Below are positions 12,111 through 23,900 of a stretch of 64,000 bases of DNA, piece by piece. The first letter of the stretch is position 1. Every line of letters starts with the position of its first letter. Source of the DNA: Auanema rhodensis (lineage: Eukaryota > Nematoda > Chromadorea > Rhabditida > Rhabditidae). A program made the position numbers and the translations under genes. Below the pieces are notes generated by a model. That model worked only from the letters and a program-made list of their open reading frames with translations. It had not been told where the DNA came from and did not search any database. Where the stretch lies: positions 16,142,001 to 16,206,000 of the forward strand of contig OZ059895.1 of NCBI GenBank assembly GCA_964057225.1, given 5' to 3'.

Positions 12111-13480
12111 CTAATAGTAAAAAAATGTCTCAAAACTTAACTAAGAAATTTTTGGCAAAAAAAAAACAACAAGTTTGATGAGTAGTACGTCTGATTGCAA
12201 TGTAAAAATTTAAAGACAACTGAAATATATGGTGAGAATCAGAGAAATATATAGAAAAAATGATTAGGAAACTAAAGAAAACATGTACAAAGAAACATAT
12301 ATATGGTTAACACTAACAGAATAGCGCAGTCGGACAAATGTCAATCTTGAACAGGCTGTTGGTCACAGCTTGGCACTATGGTTCCGGCTAATAGTTCCCT
12401 TTATAAGAACATCAACCACCCCGCAAGTTCAAATAGCTTAACTGACCATAAAAACCGACGTCTTGTCAATATTTCAGTAGACAAGAGGATAATTTCATGA
12501 ACCTATTGACACCAAAATTATAGTCTAGTTTGATATTTCCGCTGATAATCTAGACAAATCTCGCGCCAACTTCTAGAAATTCGCGAGCTCAAAGCCAATA
12601 GTTACTACTTGATACATCAATACGTCTGTATATCTGTCAATAACATAATAGAACATTGTATTGATTTGAAAGAAGAAAATAAAAGAAATATTAAAAGAAA
12701 ATGCTGAAGAGAAACGTCTTGAACGGGAAATACACACACCCACGTATGTATGCCCTGACATGTACATGGAAAAGGGTAAAACGAACGACGTTTCAAGAGT
12801 GATACTGTAGAATTCAAATGAGAAAATATAAATAGACAACATGTTATATTTGTAATCAGCAGAAGCATGATCAAACTACATACATAATTGGAAAATCCTC
12901 AATTATATTTCTAAATATAATATCATTTAAACGGAAAATGAAAAGCTAAAGCTGAATCTAATTCAACACGATTGATTGCTCTTGTCAAGTAATTATGAAA
13001 TTTTGTTGCATTATAGGGCCATATTCCGTGTTTTCCATGTTAAATATCGTTTTAGAAATGAGGAAATGTTGTTATATTATTTAATATTTTAATATATTAG
13101 ACTATACATATAATATGTATTTAGTATAATATATGTATTTAGATAAAGATTTAAAGATAGGCTTTTCAAGGGATATTTCTCATAACTCACTCAATTTTAA
13201 AAAATGACGTTTAAGCTGATTTGAGCAAATGTCCTAATAGTAATAGTAGTTTAGTCGTTTAAACTGCCAAGATAGAGCTCTTTTCAAACTAATCAGCTTT
13301 ATTCTTTTTCTTTTCATTTTTTTGAAAAGCTTATAATCAAATCTCGTTGTAGTATCAATGTTCTTGAGTCATTTTTGAACGCTTAGACGCGGTAAGCGGT
13401 TGTATCCACCTACTTTATTATCTCCAAATTTCAGGGAGCCTTAGTCAGTTAAGTGATAGGGTGTTAAATAAGGAAGTTAT
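12111..13480. other. AT-rich intergenic DNA
   Basis: No supported coding sequence. The stretch contains AT-rich direct and inverted short repeats near 13070-13145. It ends at the likely 3' UTR of the minus-strand MTERF4-like gene. Confidence 0.55.
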
Positions 13481-13482
13481 TT

Positions 13483-13488
13483 TTTATT
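13483..13488 (-). terminator. Poly(A) signal, MTERF4-like gene
   Basis: AATAAA on the minus strand, about 150 nt after the stop codon of the MTERF4-like gene. It is the first canonical hexamer I noticed downstream. Confidence 0.45.
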
Positions 13489-13635
13489 GATTTTTTAATA
13501 CCTATATAACAACAATATTTTATAACAATCATTCGAAAAACCTAATATATGTAGATACATGATGCTGTTTTCAACATTTCATTTGGGATTCAAATAATCC
13601 CTCAATAATTAAAAGTAATTCTTAATTGATTAAAA

Positions 13636-15555
13636 CTATTCTGACTGAGAAGCAACGTCAAAGACGTGATCCGGCAATTGCTGAGCCTGTTTATGACGTC
13701 GTTCATAAGCTTTGCGCATTGATGGTTTAACTCTCTCATATAGACGTTCCTTATCTGCATTACGAGACTCTTTTTCAGCAAACGATTTGTAAGTTATCCA
13801 TTCTTCCAACGAAACTCTCGCAACCTAAAACTACTTCTCAGAACCAATTTTTGAATTAGTGGTGCGTACCTGAGTGGCAAAAATCGAGTCGGGTGTGTCC
13901 AAAATGCGCGATAAATCCGGATTCTCCTGTAAAAAAAACTATTGCTACACATAAATTTTGATCGAAACCATCTTGGTCTGTGGACGCTTAGCATCTGGAA
14001 CTGTGTACTTTCCACATTTCTGAAGAAATTCATGTCGTAGAATAATATCAGATAAATCCAACAGAGCCCATCTGGAGCTGGTGCAGAAATCGCTGCTCTC
14101 CATATGCATCTAAAAAGCCAAACAATTAGATTGAACGATTCACATACTGACCTGATAGAATATGTATTCATACTTTTCTTCTAGCTCACTCATGTTTTTC
14201 ATTATTATCTCTGGTGCATTCATGATAACATGAAATATCTGGAAAAAAGTTGTAGAACATTTTGAAATTGGATTATAACCTCTTTTCTGGAAAAAAAATC
14301 AGCCATCGATTCCACAAGTCGCTTCATAGCTTCTGGATCAGAAGCATATATGACAGGCGGACATCCTTTAACCTAGAATCCGAATGTTTTTATTATTTTT
14401 TTTGTGAAAAAAAGAGAGTACAAACCACTCTTTGTAGAGGTCTTCCCGAATTTACTCCACATGCTATGATAGCATCTAGGCGAGTTCTAACAGTTGCAGG
14501 ATCACAATTGAGAATATCATCTCCACAACTGAGAAAGATAAAAATAAAGATCAAAGCATTATCAAATATGAGAAAATTTGGACGTTGATTCTCCGAACGT
14601 TCAACGAGACGGAAACAAAGTTGAAGATGCTATCATTATACAGGTTTGAATACTTTGTGTAACAATTCACTCCAAAAAGAAAAGTTTCGCTTACAATCAA
14701 TAGGTTCCACTAATAAAAATAAGGAAATGAGTCCTATAGTTTATTTCAAAAAACATTTCCTTGTTTTTTGGTTGAGTCGATGAAATATTTGCATGACAAA
14801 CCTGTAGAAAACTCGTAGTGAATCTTCATAGGTGAGAAGACATTCCGAAATCAACATATCGAGAATCTGTAAAATGGCTTGTGAAACTGATGTTTCAAAC
14901 AACATGTTGAGGAACCTCTAAGCTTTTTTCACCCTGCACCGTCAAGGCCTTCAGAAGAATGACAGATTGGCTGCACGCGCTAATGACAAACTGCGGAGCG
15001 ACTCCTGCAATGAACAGTAGAAGGGGAAAAAAAACTTCGCGGTGATACCTTTATTTATTAAAAATTCGATAGTCTTAAGCATATCATTAATCAAATCATC
15101 GTTTTTGGGAAGAATCATACTACTTCCCGAATTTTTCTCCAAATCGCTAATAATTCGTTCAAGCATTGCTTTTCCCGGAACTAATTCTTCTGGAGTGTAA
15201 TTTACTTCTGGTGCACTTTCTACTCTGGAAGGCGAATCTCTCAAAACTCAATCATTAGCTAATGTCCCTACTGTTCCTTCACAGGATTGTAAGATTTTTC
15301 TCGATCACTCTTAATTTTTCTGAATTTTCTAAAGTCGGTCCTTCGCCTGGGTGATTCCTTATTACTAAATTGCCGAAAACCGGTAAAGATAATTGGTCTC
15401 ACTATCTGGAACAGCCATCAGTTGGTAACTCTTTCATTGTAAATCTACAACAAAAAACTTACGCTATTAGATGAAACAACTGAAAATTGTGAAGTCAATG
15501 CTCCTAATCTACATGCCGAAAGCATTCGAACAGCATTAGGCAGAAGATGTGACAT
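13636..15555 (-). CDS. MTERF4: MTERF4-like mitochondrial transcription termination factor family protein
   Basis: Eleven exons (15463-15555, 15272-15405, 15049-15239, 14916-15004, 14802-14866, 14426-14528, 14280-14372, 14152-14238, 13969-14109, 13870-13926, 13636-13824) join to 413 residues. The N terminus is rich in Arg/Ser/Leu and lacks early acidic residues, as expected for a mitochondrial presequence. The middle holds helix-turn-helix repeats of mTERF type, for example PLQRVVKGCPPVIYA and IFHVIMNAPEIIMKN. The C-terminal part (ILDTPDSIFATQ..SLEEWITYKSFAEKE) matches the pattern seen at the end of MTERF4. In animals MTERF4 works with the rRNA methyltransferase NSUN4 in large mitoribosome assembly; that role here is by homology. 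The start ATG directly follows an acceptor-like TTTTGTGTAG, consistent with spliced-leader addition. One intron (14529-14801) is long at 273 nt; the rest are mostly about 40-60 nt. Confidence 0.8.
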
Positions 15556-15565
15556 CTACACAAAA
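15545..15565 (-). promoter_or_regulatory. Putative trans-splice acceptor at MTERF4-like start
   Basis: The minus strand reads TTCTATATTTTGTGTAG followed immediately by ATG. No room is left for a 5' UTR, which is typical of spliced-leader-accepting nematode mRNAs and of downstream operon genes. The stop of the upstream AP-1 mu gene is about 326 nt away. Confidence 0.4.
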
Positions 15566-15881
15566 TATAGAAGGAGAATCATTGATGGCTATTGATGAGA
15601 TGCATCACGAAGAAAGTATTTAAAGGTTTGCAGGTCCTACATACAAAACAAGGGAAATTTAGAAAAGTTTATGAAAATGCATTACAAATATTCACAACCA
15701 TATATAAAATGACTAAAAACCGACATTATGCAATATATTAATCAGATCATTAAATACGAACCGAATTATGCGAATATTATGCCGGCCTGGGCAAGACTTA
15801 TTCTTGAGATACAACAGAGAAATTACTTATTATGGCAAAAACGGAAATTATACGCATGAATAGTGTGAAATTTAAAACAAG

Positions 15882-17548
15882 CTACTTCATTCTTAATTGA
15901 TATTCACCATTTTGAGTAATATAACGTACCCAGGGTAAAGCTTGGTATCCGGTTTTCTCTATGATTTTCAAATAGCGAACCTTAAAATTTTTTTATTAAT
16001 GGAGGAAAGGCTATTCAAAACGGTACCTGTATTCCAGAAGTTGTGAAGTAGGGAATTTCAAACTTAACTTTGATAGGAGGTCGTCCTTCTGCCTCTTCAG
16101 AAATTACGGAAGGCAGAGAGAAACGAGCACTCAACAAATATTCTTTACCTCCTAGAAGAATATGAATAAATAAGAGAAATAACAACAAATTGTCTACCTG
16201 GGAAGCTTTTAATTGTCCAAATAAAGGCGCTCTTTTCAGGAGTATACTTCACTGCTCCAATGCTGGTTTTGAATTTCGGAGAATCAGCATCAGAAGGAAC
16301 AGGGATTATAATCTCCACGTTGTTAGCAGTAGAACGACGTTTAAATTGGGATTTAGCTTTAATCATGAATTCAACACGAGAATGACTATGTCTTTCTACA
16401 TGAGTATCGATCCAAATTAAAGGTTTAACTACCGTGGTTAGCCTAAAATAAGATATTTGAGACAAAAGTGAAGATATACAACTAACCTATAACTCATCAA
16501 CTCGAAAGAACCGTCCGGGGGAATAAAAGAAATTGTTCGATCATTATCAAATCGGGACAAACGAACACATTGATGGAATTTCACATCTTCCAACTCAACA
16601 GATTTGCTTTTTCCTCCTACAAAGGCAAAATTATTAAAAGGTAAATGAACTAAAACTTTCTACTTCCACTTCCTTCAAACAATACTTTATCGTTGAGCCC
16701 GAGACGGAGCTCAGGCATTCCAGTGAGATATACTCTCATCTTAACACTTCCGCAAATTTCACTTTGAAGAACAGATCCATTTGCATTCGCCTGAACATTT
16801 CAATAGAAACAAATATATATTTAAGACTTACCAGCATATTGACACTTTCAACAACATCAAGGAAAACTTCATTCTTACGATACTTGATTCCTTCGGATCG
16901 CCATGAAACAGCATTAGTTACAGCCATAGGCGGTCGAGGAGCAGCTTCTAACTTGAAGCCTTCTTGAGTAATATACCTAAGAAGGAAAGTAAAACAGATG
17001 TAACGGCTATAAACTCACTCTTGAAGAATCCGACTCTCAGTGGTTTGGGGAAAACCAAAGTCCATCATTTCATCCAAAAGCTCATAAATAATGACAAAAT
17101 TATCGCGGATGGATTCCTCCTCAACATCTTTGAAGTATTCAGTGAATACTTCAACGCATTTATACAGGAAAGTTAAAACAAGGGAGACATTCACGTTTTT
17201 CTGGCTTATAGAAACAACTGAATTAAAAAAAATTAAACATTAAATAAAGTTTGAACTTACGGTAAACGTTATTTTGTTTAATAAAAACAAATGTTGAATC
17301 TTGATGAGTTATTACTGGAGACATTTGTCCATCCTTAATTTTTTAATTAATGAATGTATTAGATTAAATTAAACTGACTTCTTCCATATCCATCAACAGT
17401 GGCATAAATTTATCGATTACGCTCATGTCCACATCTCCACGATAGTTTCGAGCAATAACCGTCTTAAATTCACGAAATTATAAACAAAAAAGGAGCGCAA
17501 ACTCACTTTGCCTTTGAGATCCAGGATAAATATGGCTGAAGACGACAT
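15882..17548 (-). CDS. AP-1 clathrin adaptor complex mu-1 subunit (UNC-101/APM-1 type)
   Basis: Ten exons (17507-17548, 17379-17462, 17261-17333, 17019-17217, 16832-16976, 16664-16790, 16487-16616, 16198-16442, 16027-16151, 15882-15980) give 422 residues, the usual length for mu-1. The N-terminal longin domain begins [13 protein letters not shown] and contains NYRGDVDMS and [11 protein letters not shown]-type sequence. The mu homology domain follows: [37 protein letters not shown], then the highly conserved [19 protein letters not shown] and [18 protein letters not shown]. It ends with a [16 protein letters not shown]-type C terminus. The protein binds YxxPhi sorting signals and carries cargo between trans-Golgi network and endosomes in clathrin coats. 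C. elegans has two mu-1 genes, unc-101 and apm-1; I cannot tell which is closer. It is divergent from the large LPD-3 gene and upstream of the MTERF4-like gene. Confidence 0.95.
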
Positions 17549-17936
17549 ATTGTTGTTAAAATACTGCTAGCTTGACAAAAACTAATGGAATTGTCTCATA
17601 AAAGCATTCTTAATTAAAAAAATTAATATAAATACATCAATTAAAAATTAAAATAGCTTAAAAAAGCCTGAGAAATTTCAATCAGAATGATGCGTGAGAA
17701 CAAAAACGTAGGCAACATGTTTGATTGACTGCTGCAGCTTCTCTGAGCCACGTATAACATTTTGAAGCTGACGAACATTCCGTATTTTAAAAAGATGATA
17801 ACTATTATTATTTTTAAACTTAAATTTGTACATTTAATTAAGTTTTTATATGCTAATAATATACTCAGCTTCATTTTTTTTTCATATTTTACTTTTTCCA
17901 TGTTTTTAGACGCATGATCATCATAATACACCCAAC
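17549..17936. promoter_or_regulatory. Divergent intergenic promoter, AP-1 mu / LPD-3
   Basis: Only 388 bp separate two start codons on opposite strands, so both promoters and 5' UTRs must lie here. The sequence is AT-rich. On the plus strand a polypyrimidine acceptor (CCATGTTTTTAG, around 17899-17910) lies 27 bases before the LPD-3 ATG and could receive a spliced leader. No TATA box is convincing. Confidence 0.5.
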
Positions 17937-20900
17937 ATGAATCATACGGTCACGTTTGAAAATCCGTTCGATAAAACATCACAGATTTCTTGGCTTTTTC
18001 TAGTAGCTCCTTTGATTTTTGTTGTATGGGTAACATTTTTAACGTTTTATCTTTCACGGGTTGTAGGATTATGTATATCTTTTTTATTAAACAGGTTAGT
18101 CATATCCTTTGAATCGCTTTACAATGTTCGCTAATAATGTAGATACTTACGATTAACAAAGACAGCTGGCCATATAAAGGTTGGAAGTCTTTCTATATCT
18201 CTTTTAGGTGGAAAGGTCATGTTTAGAGAAGTACTTTATCATTTTACTATGTGCCTTATCAGTTGTTTTAGTTGGTTTTTGCAAATGATGATTATTCTAT
18301 CCGTATAAATGATGGATGGCTTATTTTTTCATATTGGAAAAATGTTCCCAAAACTGTTAATTTTCATGAGTATGTTTGACAGTCAATAGTGTATGAGAAT
18401 TCAACATTATAGTCCTACTTCGCGTTTCCATGTATCATTAAACGGATTACAAATTCATTGGTATAATCGCGTGAATCAATACAAAGAGATAGCTAAATTA
18501 TTCCGCTTTGAACACTTCTTTCGTAACGAGGAGTTTAGAAGAACAGTACCTGCTAATGCGTAGGTTTCATTTTCAAACAATTAGGTCTTTTCGTTGAATT
18601 TTTAGTCAACTGGAGTCTAGTAAAACATGGAACCGACTATGGGCACTGGTTGGTGTTATCAAATTAGATATATGGTCAGGAAGGGTGGTAATAGGAAACA
18701 AAATTTTGCCATATATGTTTGTTTTCTCATGGGAAAATATGTCAAGTTTGTAGAATTTTTCGATTTTTTCTTTGAAGAAAAGTCTAGGCAAAATCCAACT
18801 TGAACCATCATCTGCTGATAAAGCATTGTTACGTGTAGAAGGACAAATGGAAAGCATTCGTGTGTCACTTTTGAAACATCCAGATTATGAGGGACCTCCA
18901 TATAAGGTAGACAAATGTAAAAGAGAAAAACATCTGAAATTTTAAATCTTAAAGGATCCACCGAGAACTATGGGCGATGGCTTTGCGGTCATGCAGAGTG
19001 CACATCTAACATTCTTCTATCACCAGGATATTCTTGGTAATGAGCGTTGAAATTAGAAAAAGTTGAAACATTTATGGTTTAAGGTTATGTTACTGATGAT
19101 CAACAGTCTGCAAATAAAAAAGATGCGCCTGTTTGGGAATCAATTTTCCGATTTGGTTCTAATACCGTAATAGGGTACGGCCCGTGGGTGGAACAGCAAC
19201 GAGCTCTTATATACAGTTTCTTCTTTCCACCTGATTATCAGGTATTCAAACATTGAAAAATATATTTTATGAAAAAAATTGATATAGACTGCTGCGGTCT
19301 CCGTTTTACCAAATCGAGGGTCTCGTCGAATTAATATAATACACGATTGTCGTATCTCTTTTTTAAAAGAAACCGCGATTGATGTTTGGTTTATGCGGGG
19401 CGAACAACTTGAAAGTGTGCATACAAGATGCCAACCAGGAAGTTCTGCTGACGTACGATTAAAGAAACAAATTTTAAAGTGTATTTTCCAAATTCAGATT
19501 TCTATCTGGTGGATAACGAAGGAAGATGGATATAGCTGGTCTTGTCAAATTAATCTTCTGAAAGTAGTCAGTACAACATCTCTGGTATATAGAAAGCTTT
19601 TTGAGTGTGAGACCTTCCGAGTTGAAGGAAATTTCCATTATCCACGGGTATAGAGCTCTTAGACTACCAATTTCTTCATTGTTACTAGCTTTTAAGGTTT
19701 ATAACGGGAAACAAACTTGGACATTCGATTATTATATTTCCAAAGCAACTGCTTGGTTTGTATGGGATCATAAACGATTTTTTAGTGTAAGTTAGGCTTT
19801 GCTTACTCCCCACTTCCATCACTGAATTTTGATTATTTGAATATTTTTTTAAGGATTTGATTAATGAATGGGTTGGAGATGCTCCATCTGATGTTCTTAC
19901 TTTTGTACCGTATACGGTAGCTAATGAGGTCAAAGTGACAGATAGCTTTGAGGTTTTTGAACTTTTAGCAAAATTTCTTTAGTTAATATTTGTTTTTTAT
20001 AGTTTATATTATTATTGAATGATAGTAATTGGGTTGATCCTTCTGAAAAATTATCAGAGAATGTTGAATGCGCAATAGTTGGGGAAAAACTAAGCTTATG
20101 TAACTTGCAAGTTTCTTCAAATTATTTGATTTTGCTTTTTCAGCTTTTATGTATTCATTTACTGATTTTCTCCCAGATACATTTAATGTATCTTACACTC
20201 TAATCGGAGAAAACGATATGGCCATGAGATTTAAGGTAAGGTTTTGCAAAAGTACCTGTTGACCTCTTATTACCGTATACCTACAGTATCCCACCAATAG
20301 TGCCACCTCCTCGGTACTGTCTGCGTTATTGCGAGCAGCTAAAACAACATCAAATGCAAATGCTTCTTCATATGGATCAGTATCTAAATCGGTTTGTTTT
20401 TTGAAACATCGGAGTTCATGTTCAAATGTTCAGGATGGATGGTTTGAATCATGGAGAACGGAGAGAATTTCTTGTGTTTTTGATTACAAATATCATCCCA
20501 TCATATCTGAGTTCAAACCAACTTTGCCATATGATGTGTACAAAGGTTGGATGCCTTCAAAGATTGATAATCCTTTCGATGTAAGTTGTCTAAGATAATA
20601 TGAAGATTCAATTGAATATTCTACAGTTACCTGTGGATTTCCTTAATGTGGTCGTCGATATTGAAGGATCTGAAGTGATGTTCACTGGTTTGCTCATTCG
20701 ATTCCTCATTGATTTAAAGAATAATTATTTCGGTTATTATGATTCAGTAAGTATTTTACGATATGAATGTTCTATATCCGCTACTTTTTTAGATGACCAG
20801 TATTGAATGTGTTGAAGCTGAATCTGTTAATAATATTTCAATGTTCAATCGGGTACCCCCGAATGCAGCTGCTGAGCTTTATCGGCCTATGGATGTAGAA

Positions 20901-23900
20901 TTTGAACTAAGAGTTCACAACATCCGAGCTCAATGCCTAGTTCATTCTTCAGCAGCTGAAGGTATGCAATGCTGTGTCTGCTGCTTCAAAGAAAAACTAT
21001 TTGCAGAACCTTGCCCAGTAATTTATACAGAAGAAATAGCTGTTGAGATCAAGAAAAACTGTAAAGAAACGTTTATCCAAGTGGGTGTTGGACCCTGTGC
21101 TGCTCACTTTGAACGTTCATCATCTACACAATCTGATGGATTTTTGACATTGAGTGGATTACAATTCCGGTAAAATATCTTGCTTTATGTCTTTAATATA
21201 TTTTTCTCTTTAAAGTGGTCATGCAATGTTTTCGTCTGTTGATGTTCCTTGGGATATGTTTATATTAGAATATGGATGGATTATGGAAATATTGATAGGA
21301 GATATATCAGGAAGTTTAAACTTCCCAAATCATGTAAATCAACTTATAAATATACTTATATTATTTGTATTTTAGCTTGTTGTTTTGGAACAAGTGGTAG
21401 AAAATTTGATTACAATGGCTTTATCCAAAGATGATGCTATGATTGTTCCAAATCGATTTAATATCTGTCAGCATGGGCAACTTGTAACATGCTGTAAGAA
21501 ATCTAAACATTCCAAAGAATTATGTGACGGTGAAGAGAAGTAATCACTTATACTCTTGTACTATTTTGATTTCTTGTTTTACAGATTCAAATATCGTCAA
21601 TTACGATTATCCGTTGATAGTGTAACTTTGGCTTTGTGTGAAGAAAAAACTATCATTGAAGTAAGTATTATTGTTTTTTAGATTTTGTTTATGTTTATTC
21701 GAAGATTTCTACTGATCCTATACGATTCACACTATGTAATTTACATGAAGCTCGTTTTGCTGAGCATTTGTGCATACGAATTCCAAATATATCTGTGAAG
21801 CAGAGTAAGCACTGTAATCATTTCGTGTTAATCGTTTTCATTCAGTTCTTCTTCATCATGAACCATCTCCAGTATGGCTGTTAGTTAGTAAACTAGTGAT
21901 TGATGGAGTTGAGTTAGATCTGGAGGTAATGTTCTAGATACTGATTCTTGTTTCATATTATCATTTTGTAGTTACCTTGTGATGAAGGAGACATACCTCA
22001 AGAGCTAAGTAGAGCAAGATACGATTTCCTGCGGAAACATGATGAGAAAAGCCATAGGCTGCCATTTATTTGGAACGATCGAACTGCTTGGGCTTGTGCT
22101 TGTAATGGAGGAACATACTTCTTCGGTGAAACAGACACCATGTAAGTAATTTTTACAATATATGTTCTAAAATTGGAATTCTAGAGGAAAAGACTTTCTA
22201 AATACTGATACGAAGTTATGTTTACCAGATATGATTAGTAATGGTCAGCCAGGAGTTCTTCAAGATCTTCTTCGTCCAACTGAGATGTAAGTCATTGTTT
22301 TCTTGTATAGTTTGGAAGATTCTGTTTAGGATGCTTCGTAATGAATCTCATTATATATATGGCCGATCCAGAGGTGGTCATAGAAAGGATAGTACTGATG
22401 TAATGCTCTTGTTTCTAATCAGAACACCAATATTTCATCTTTTTAGTCTTTCAAAGTATCGGCTGTATCTTCTTTGGATACAGCATCATTTCATTCAACT
22501 GTATCTCAGCAGTGTGATGAAGCAGCACATCAGACAGCCACATTATTCAGTACATACGCTGGTTATTTAGCTAGAGTTGAGGTTTTGAAAAAAGGTATTT
22601 TCTTTTTAAAATATCATGAAATTCACCAAATCCGATTGTAGATGCAGAACCTCCGAAATTCGGAGAACCGGGTGATGTAGCTTTATGGGTTCAACGACGT
22701 GTTCTTTGGCTAAATATGGTAGATTGTTCTGATTATTTTAATTAGTTCATTTTATTTTCAGATGGCTGATGGTGTAGATACAGTTAAGATGAAATCAAAT
22801 ATTAAACATGCGGATAAATCTCCAATTGAAAGAAAACTCAAAATTACGAATGAACGAAAACTTTCTATTATTGGAACTGTAGCAAAATCTATTGATGTAA
22901 GTAGACATATCATTCATTTTCTTTTGATTGGATAATTTAAGATATTCTTATCCCCTCTATCATTCGAAGCTACTGACATTATTGTTAACAACTGTATTGA
23001 CTTTTTGCCTCAAATTCATCCAATCGTTCTGTTACTCTCAGCATATCGTGACTGCTTGTTAAGTAGCCATAAACAGCCTTTAACGAACGTACTTTTCCAG
23101 TCTTCTGGTTTGTTTATAATCGTTTGATATATTCAATACTGAATGTTTAGATCAAGAAGTTCCTATAACCGTAGATATTGAGGTTGAACTTCCCAAAATT
23201 CATATGTCAATGTTCCAAGTAAGCCCAATAAGTTCAAAAACGTTTTTATAAGTTTGTTCAATCCAGTGTGGTGTTCATGATCTTCATCCAAAGCCTTCAA
23301 CTGAAGGGAAACGAATGTCACCCGTTTCCACTAATTTGATCTTTGGATTAGTGCATGGAGGTAGTATTAGTACCAAATCAGTTACATTTGGGGTTAGATA
23401 AGTTTTCCTGATGAATTAGATAAATTGAATTTATTTTAGGGTGGACATGCTACTAATTATGTTCTGGATTGTTCTGCTATATCTTTCCAACTTCTGCAGC
23501 TGTTGCCTGTGAATGATTATGATTTGCGAACAGATTTTTCAAGAGTTCAAACTCTTGCCTTGGTAATTAGTGATTTCAGATTTATCTGAGATACAATTCT
23601 TTTCAGGTTGATTGGAAGAATTCACCTGTTGCTAGAAGAATTCACAACAAATATCTGTCATTGGTTCTGGACTTTGGAGTTCCCGATATCATCATTTCTT
23701 TTGAGAAACAAGGAAAGATTATTAATAAGTGGGATACTTCTAAACTTCTTTTTTAATTCCTATTTGTAGTTCAAGAAGCCATCATTCCGTGTTGTCTAAT
23801 CAATCTCCTTATTCCAAAATACCTGAAGATAAGGCTAAGGTTTTTATTTTCGTGAAAGAATACTTATATTTTGGTAACTTCAGATCGAATTCGGTTTGAT

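Noticed and set aside
14600-14660. An extra exon inside the long MTERF4-like intron
   Set aside because: All frames from plausible acceptors hit stops, and direct joining of the flanking exons keeps the frame and a sensible mTERF repeat.
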